Origin: Gleimia sp. 6138-11-ORH1
GTDB lineage: Bacteria; Actinomycetota; Actinomycetes; Actinomycetales; Actinomycetaceae
DNA: 64,000 nt
Direction: 5' to 3'
NCBI RefSeq assembly: GCF_024814355.1
Contig: NZ_JANUXV010000001.1
Coordinates: forward strand, 434,001 to 498,000
Shown here: one piece after another, positions 62,067-64,000 of the stretch
Layout of the letters: each line of letters opens with the position of its first letter
Position numbering within the stretch: position 1 is the first letter of the stretch
Program-made: the position numbers and the translations under genes
Notes under the pieces: generated by a model
What the model saw: the letters and a program-made list of their open reading frames with translations, nothing else
Databases searched by the model: none
What the model was told of the DNA's origin: nothing

Positions 62067-62912
62067 CTATTGGGGACGTTTACTGATGGTGAGCAGCTCT
62101 TTAACTTTACTAGCTTCAATTTCAGGCGGCTCTTTTCCAAACACAGGGCAGTGTTCCTTTACCCCACACCAGTTACAAAGCGGTTGTTTACGGGGGTAAA
62201 AGTTACCGGTTTGGCAGGCATTTTCGATTTGGTTCCACAGTTGTTCCAGGTAGTGTTCGAATGCCTCAATCTGGGTTGGTTGCGGGTCGAATGTGAGAAT
62301 TTTTCCGTCAGTAAGAAAGACCAGTTGGGTGCGAGCTGGAATACCATGACCAGCTCTTTGCATTAAAAGTGAGTAAAACCGCATTTGGTGCAGTTTATCT
62401 TCTAAATATTGGGGGCGTGGGGATTTTCCGGTTTTGTAGTCTACGATTCGGATTGCGCCACTGGGAGCTTTATCTATCCGATCGATAAATCCGCGCAGAG
62501 CAATACCTGAGGCTGTTTCCGCATCGACTAAAAGTTCTCTAGCGTAGGGTTCCAGCCGCTGTGGGTTTTCAATCTTAAAGTAGCTTTCAACCAGTTTTTC
62601 TACTTCACTAAACCATTGTGTTTGCAAGGTTTCGTCAGTGAAAAGAGTTTCGATTTGCGGGTCATTTTCAAGTAGTTTTTGATAGCTGGGGTTAATCATT
62701 TCTCGCGCAGCTTGGACTTGTCTTTGATTGGGTGGCAGGTTGAAAATTTCTTCAAGGACAGAGTGAACAAGGGTGCCGCGGGCAGTTACTAAAGAAGGCG
62801 GTTCTTTAAATCCGTCAATGTAGATGAGCCTAAATTTTAGTTGGCACTGTTTCCAAGTTGAGGTGGAAGTCGCAGAAAGTGCTTTGCGTCGGGTAGCGTA
62901 TGAATCACTCAT
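62067..62912 (-). CDS. RecB-like PD-(D/E)XK nuclease with Fe-S cysteines
   Basis: A 281-residue single-domain nuclease. The core is GFIDRID and IVDYKTGK (the D...D-x-K catalytic set), with the Q-x3-Y motif in QMRFYSLLMQ. One N-terminal Cys (23) and three C-terminal ones (246, 249, 255 in LCNWCGVKEHC) form the AddB/Cas4-type 4Fe-4S arrangement. The same gene lies next to trmI in mycobacteria (Rv2119-Rv2118c), where its function is unknown. It is divergent from trmI with only about 15-20 bp between starts. Confidence 0.9.
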   Translation of the reverse strand: MSDSYATRRKALSATSTSTWKQCQLKFRLIYIDGFKEPPSLVTARGTLVHSVLEEIFNLPPNQRQVQAAREMINPSYQKLLENDPQIETLFTDETLQTQWFSEVEKLVESYFKIENPQRLEPYARELLVDAETASGIALRGFIDRIDKAPSGAIRIVDYKTGKSPRPQYLEDKLHQMRFYSLLMQRAGHGIPARTQLVFLTDGKILTFDPQPTQIEAFEHYLEQLWNQIENACQTGNFYPRKQPLCNWCGVKEHCPVFGKEPPEIEASKVKELLTISKRPQ

Positions 62913-62926
62913 GATTGATAGACTAC

Positions 62927-63967
62927 ATGGTGATGAACGAAGACATTAAATATCCACAGTTAGAAAAAATTGGTGCGCCGTTTGGGCAGGCAACTCGGCG
63001 GGGGCCTTTACGGGTAGGTGACCGCGTGCAGATTACTGATCCAAAGGGCCGGTTACACACGGTTACTTTGGTGCCGGGCGGAATGTTTCAGTGTTCGCGC
63101 GGAACGATTCGTCACGATGAAATCATAGGTAAACCAGAGGCAATCACTTTTGTTGATGGCGATAAAGAGTTTCACATTGTAAGACCTCTTCTACATGATT
63201 ACGTGATGAGTATGCCGCGGGGGGCAGCTATCGTCTATCCAAAAGACGCGGCGCAGATTATTACCTACGGTGATATTTTCCCCGGCGCACGGGTTTTAGA
63301 AGCCGGCGTAGGTTCTGGGGCGCTTTCCATGTCACTGCTTAACGCGGTGGGGGTAGAGGGCTCTTTACATTCGATTGAACGACGTGAAGAATTCGCGACG
63401 ATTGCGCAGGGCAACGTGGATCTTTGGTTCGGAGGTCGCCACCCGGCATGGCAGGTGTCCGTTGGTGATTTTAATGACGTGGCAAATAGCTTAGAACCAG
63501 AATCAATCGATCGAGTGGTTTTGGATATGCTGGCTCCCTGGGAATGTATTGAGGCGGCTGAACGGGTATTGGCTCCGGGAGGCCTGTTACTTTGCTATGT
63601 GGCGACGGTGACTCAGTTATCGCGTTTAAACGAGGATTTGGTGGCGTCGCTCAGATTTTCTAAACCGCAGGCATGGGAGTCTTTTATGCGCGGTTGGCAT
63701 TTAGATGGTTTAGCGGTGCGTCCGGATCATCGGATGGTGGCGCATACCGGGTTCTTAATTACTTCTCGGAAGGTGGCGCGGGAATCATTCCCGCAAACTC
63801 GTCAAGGGCGTCCTGCGAAAGCTGCTGAAGGGTTGGCGGGGCAGTGGAATGACGAGGACGGTTGGGAAGCAAATCAGAAGCTTAATCCAGTTGTCTCAGA
63901 ACGGAAGATACGTCGTTCAGTGCGGGAAGTCACCACTAAAGCCGCTACGTGGTTAGAGGGCGAATAA
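62927..63967 (+). CDS. trmI: tRNA (adenine(58)-N1)-methyltransferase TrmI
   Basis: Makes m1A58 in the tRNA T loop. The 346-residue protein has an N-terminal beta domain (RVGDRVQITDPKGR), the family segment DYVMSMPRGAAIVYPKD, the SAM motif LEAGVGSGALS near 123, and VLDMLAPWE. Starts TTG 62915, ATG 62927 and ATG 62933 are all in frame without a ribosome site. TAGACT at 62919-62924 lies 8 nt before ATG 62933, so a leaderless message from there is plausible. In actinobacteria it usually precedes the proteasome ATPase gene. Confidence 0.93.
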   Translation: MVMNEDIKYPQLEKIGAPFGQATRRGPLRVGDRVQITDPKGRLHTVTLVPGGMFQCSRGTIRHDEIIGKPEAITFVDGDKEFHIVRPLLHDYVMSMPRGAAIVYPKDAAQIITYGDIFPGARVLEAGVGSGALSMSLLNAVGVEGSLHSIERREEFATIAQGNVDLWFGGRHPAWQVSVGDFNDVANSLEPESIDRVVLDMLAPWECIEAAERVLAPGGLLLCYVATVTQLSRLNEDLVASLRFSKPQAWESFMRGWHLDGLAVRPDHRMVAHTGFLITSRKVARESFPQTRQGRPAKAAEGLAGQWNDEDGWEANQKLNPVVSERKIRRSVREVTTKAATWLEGE

Positions 63968-63977
63968 GGAGAGGCAG

Positions 63978-64000
63978 ATGGCTGAGACTGAGGCTAACGA
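63978..64000 (+). CDS. Start of next gene, cut by the window edge (possibly proteasomal ATPase Arc/Mpa)
   Basis: ATG at 63978, preceded by AAGGAGAGG at 63967-63975, opens a frame beginning MAETEAN that runs off the window. Only seven full codons are visible. The order RecB-like nuclease - trmI - arc is common in actinobacteria, and the PAC2 gene in this window fits a proteasome-bearing lineage, but the identity is inferred from context alone. Confidence 0.45.

Noticed and set aside
1-64000. Prophage, integrative element or insertion sequence
   Set aside because: No integrase, transposase, phage structural gene or attachment-site duplication was seen, including beside the tRNA-Leu gene.

Overview
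The window is one continuous piece of an actinobacterial chromosome. The evidence is the recA-recX-miaB-miaA block, lexA divergent from a LysM cell-division-inhibitor gene followed by nrdR, a PAC2-family protein, DUF3040 and DUF4191 proteins, the glgC/glgA(glgM) pair, glnA-glnE, an imuA'/imuB/dnaE2 mutasome, and a RecB-like nuclease next to trmI. Base composition is near 50% G+C, low for the phylum. Gene content and the modest G+C fit the Actinomycetaceae or a close relative, but I cannot name a genus. I see no prophage, insertion sequence, CRISPR array or rRNA; there is one tRNA (Leu, anticodon GAG).

Layout. 0-9.5 kb: recA, recX, a CinA C-terminal-type deamidase, miaB, miaA, a RsmC-like methyltransferase, then hflX and a DinG-family helicase. 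9.5-17 kb: ldh, lexA, the LysM gene, nrdR, an acyl-CoA synthetase with a long helical tail, and a HelD-type RNA polymerase recycling ATPase. 17-26 kb: a PAC2 protein, a spermidine-synthase-like protein, dinB, DUF3040, glgC, glgA/glgM, an orphan ABC ATPase, and an NfeD/stomatin pair. 26-35 kb: glnA, glnE, a phosphatase, an amino-acid ABC transporter, DUF4191 and an MFS carrier. 36-43.5 kb: a membrane pseudokinase, the E2 and E3 subunits of a 2-oxoacid dehydrogenase, pepA, trmL and a PEBP protein. 43.6-53.4 kb: imuA', imuB, thymidine kinase, a SWIM/SNF2 helicase, dnaE2 and a CYTH protein. 53.4-64 kb: HAD phosphatases, MarR, tRNA-Leu, FrnE-like, MazG-like, an M3 peptidase, an Asp-rich protein, an aldo/keto reductase, uppP, a Fe-S RecB-like nuclease, trmI, and the start of a further gene (possibly the proteasomal ATPase).

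The unifying theme is the SOS response. Seven 16-bp LexA-type sites (consensus TCGAAC-N4-GTTCGA) lie upstream of recA, hflX-dinG, lexA/LysM (three sites), imuA'-imuB and dnaE2. Together these place the activator (RecA), the repressor (LexA), a division block, a helicase and the error-prone polymerase set in one 53-kb stretch. dinB has no visible site.

Three sequence-level patterns are not explained by the genes. The octamer CGAGGGCG occurs at least 21 times in both orientations, where about two are expected by chance. The plus strand changes between G/T-rich and A/C-rich over multi-kb stretches that ignore gene direction, and the octamer's orientation largely follows this. Several gene ends carry structured repeats: a 52-bp-period palindrome array, a 20-bp tandem array, and A-tracts phased at about 11 bp.
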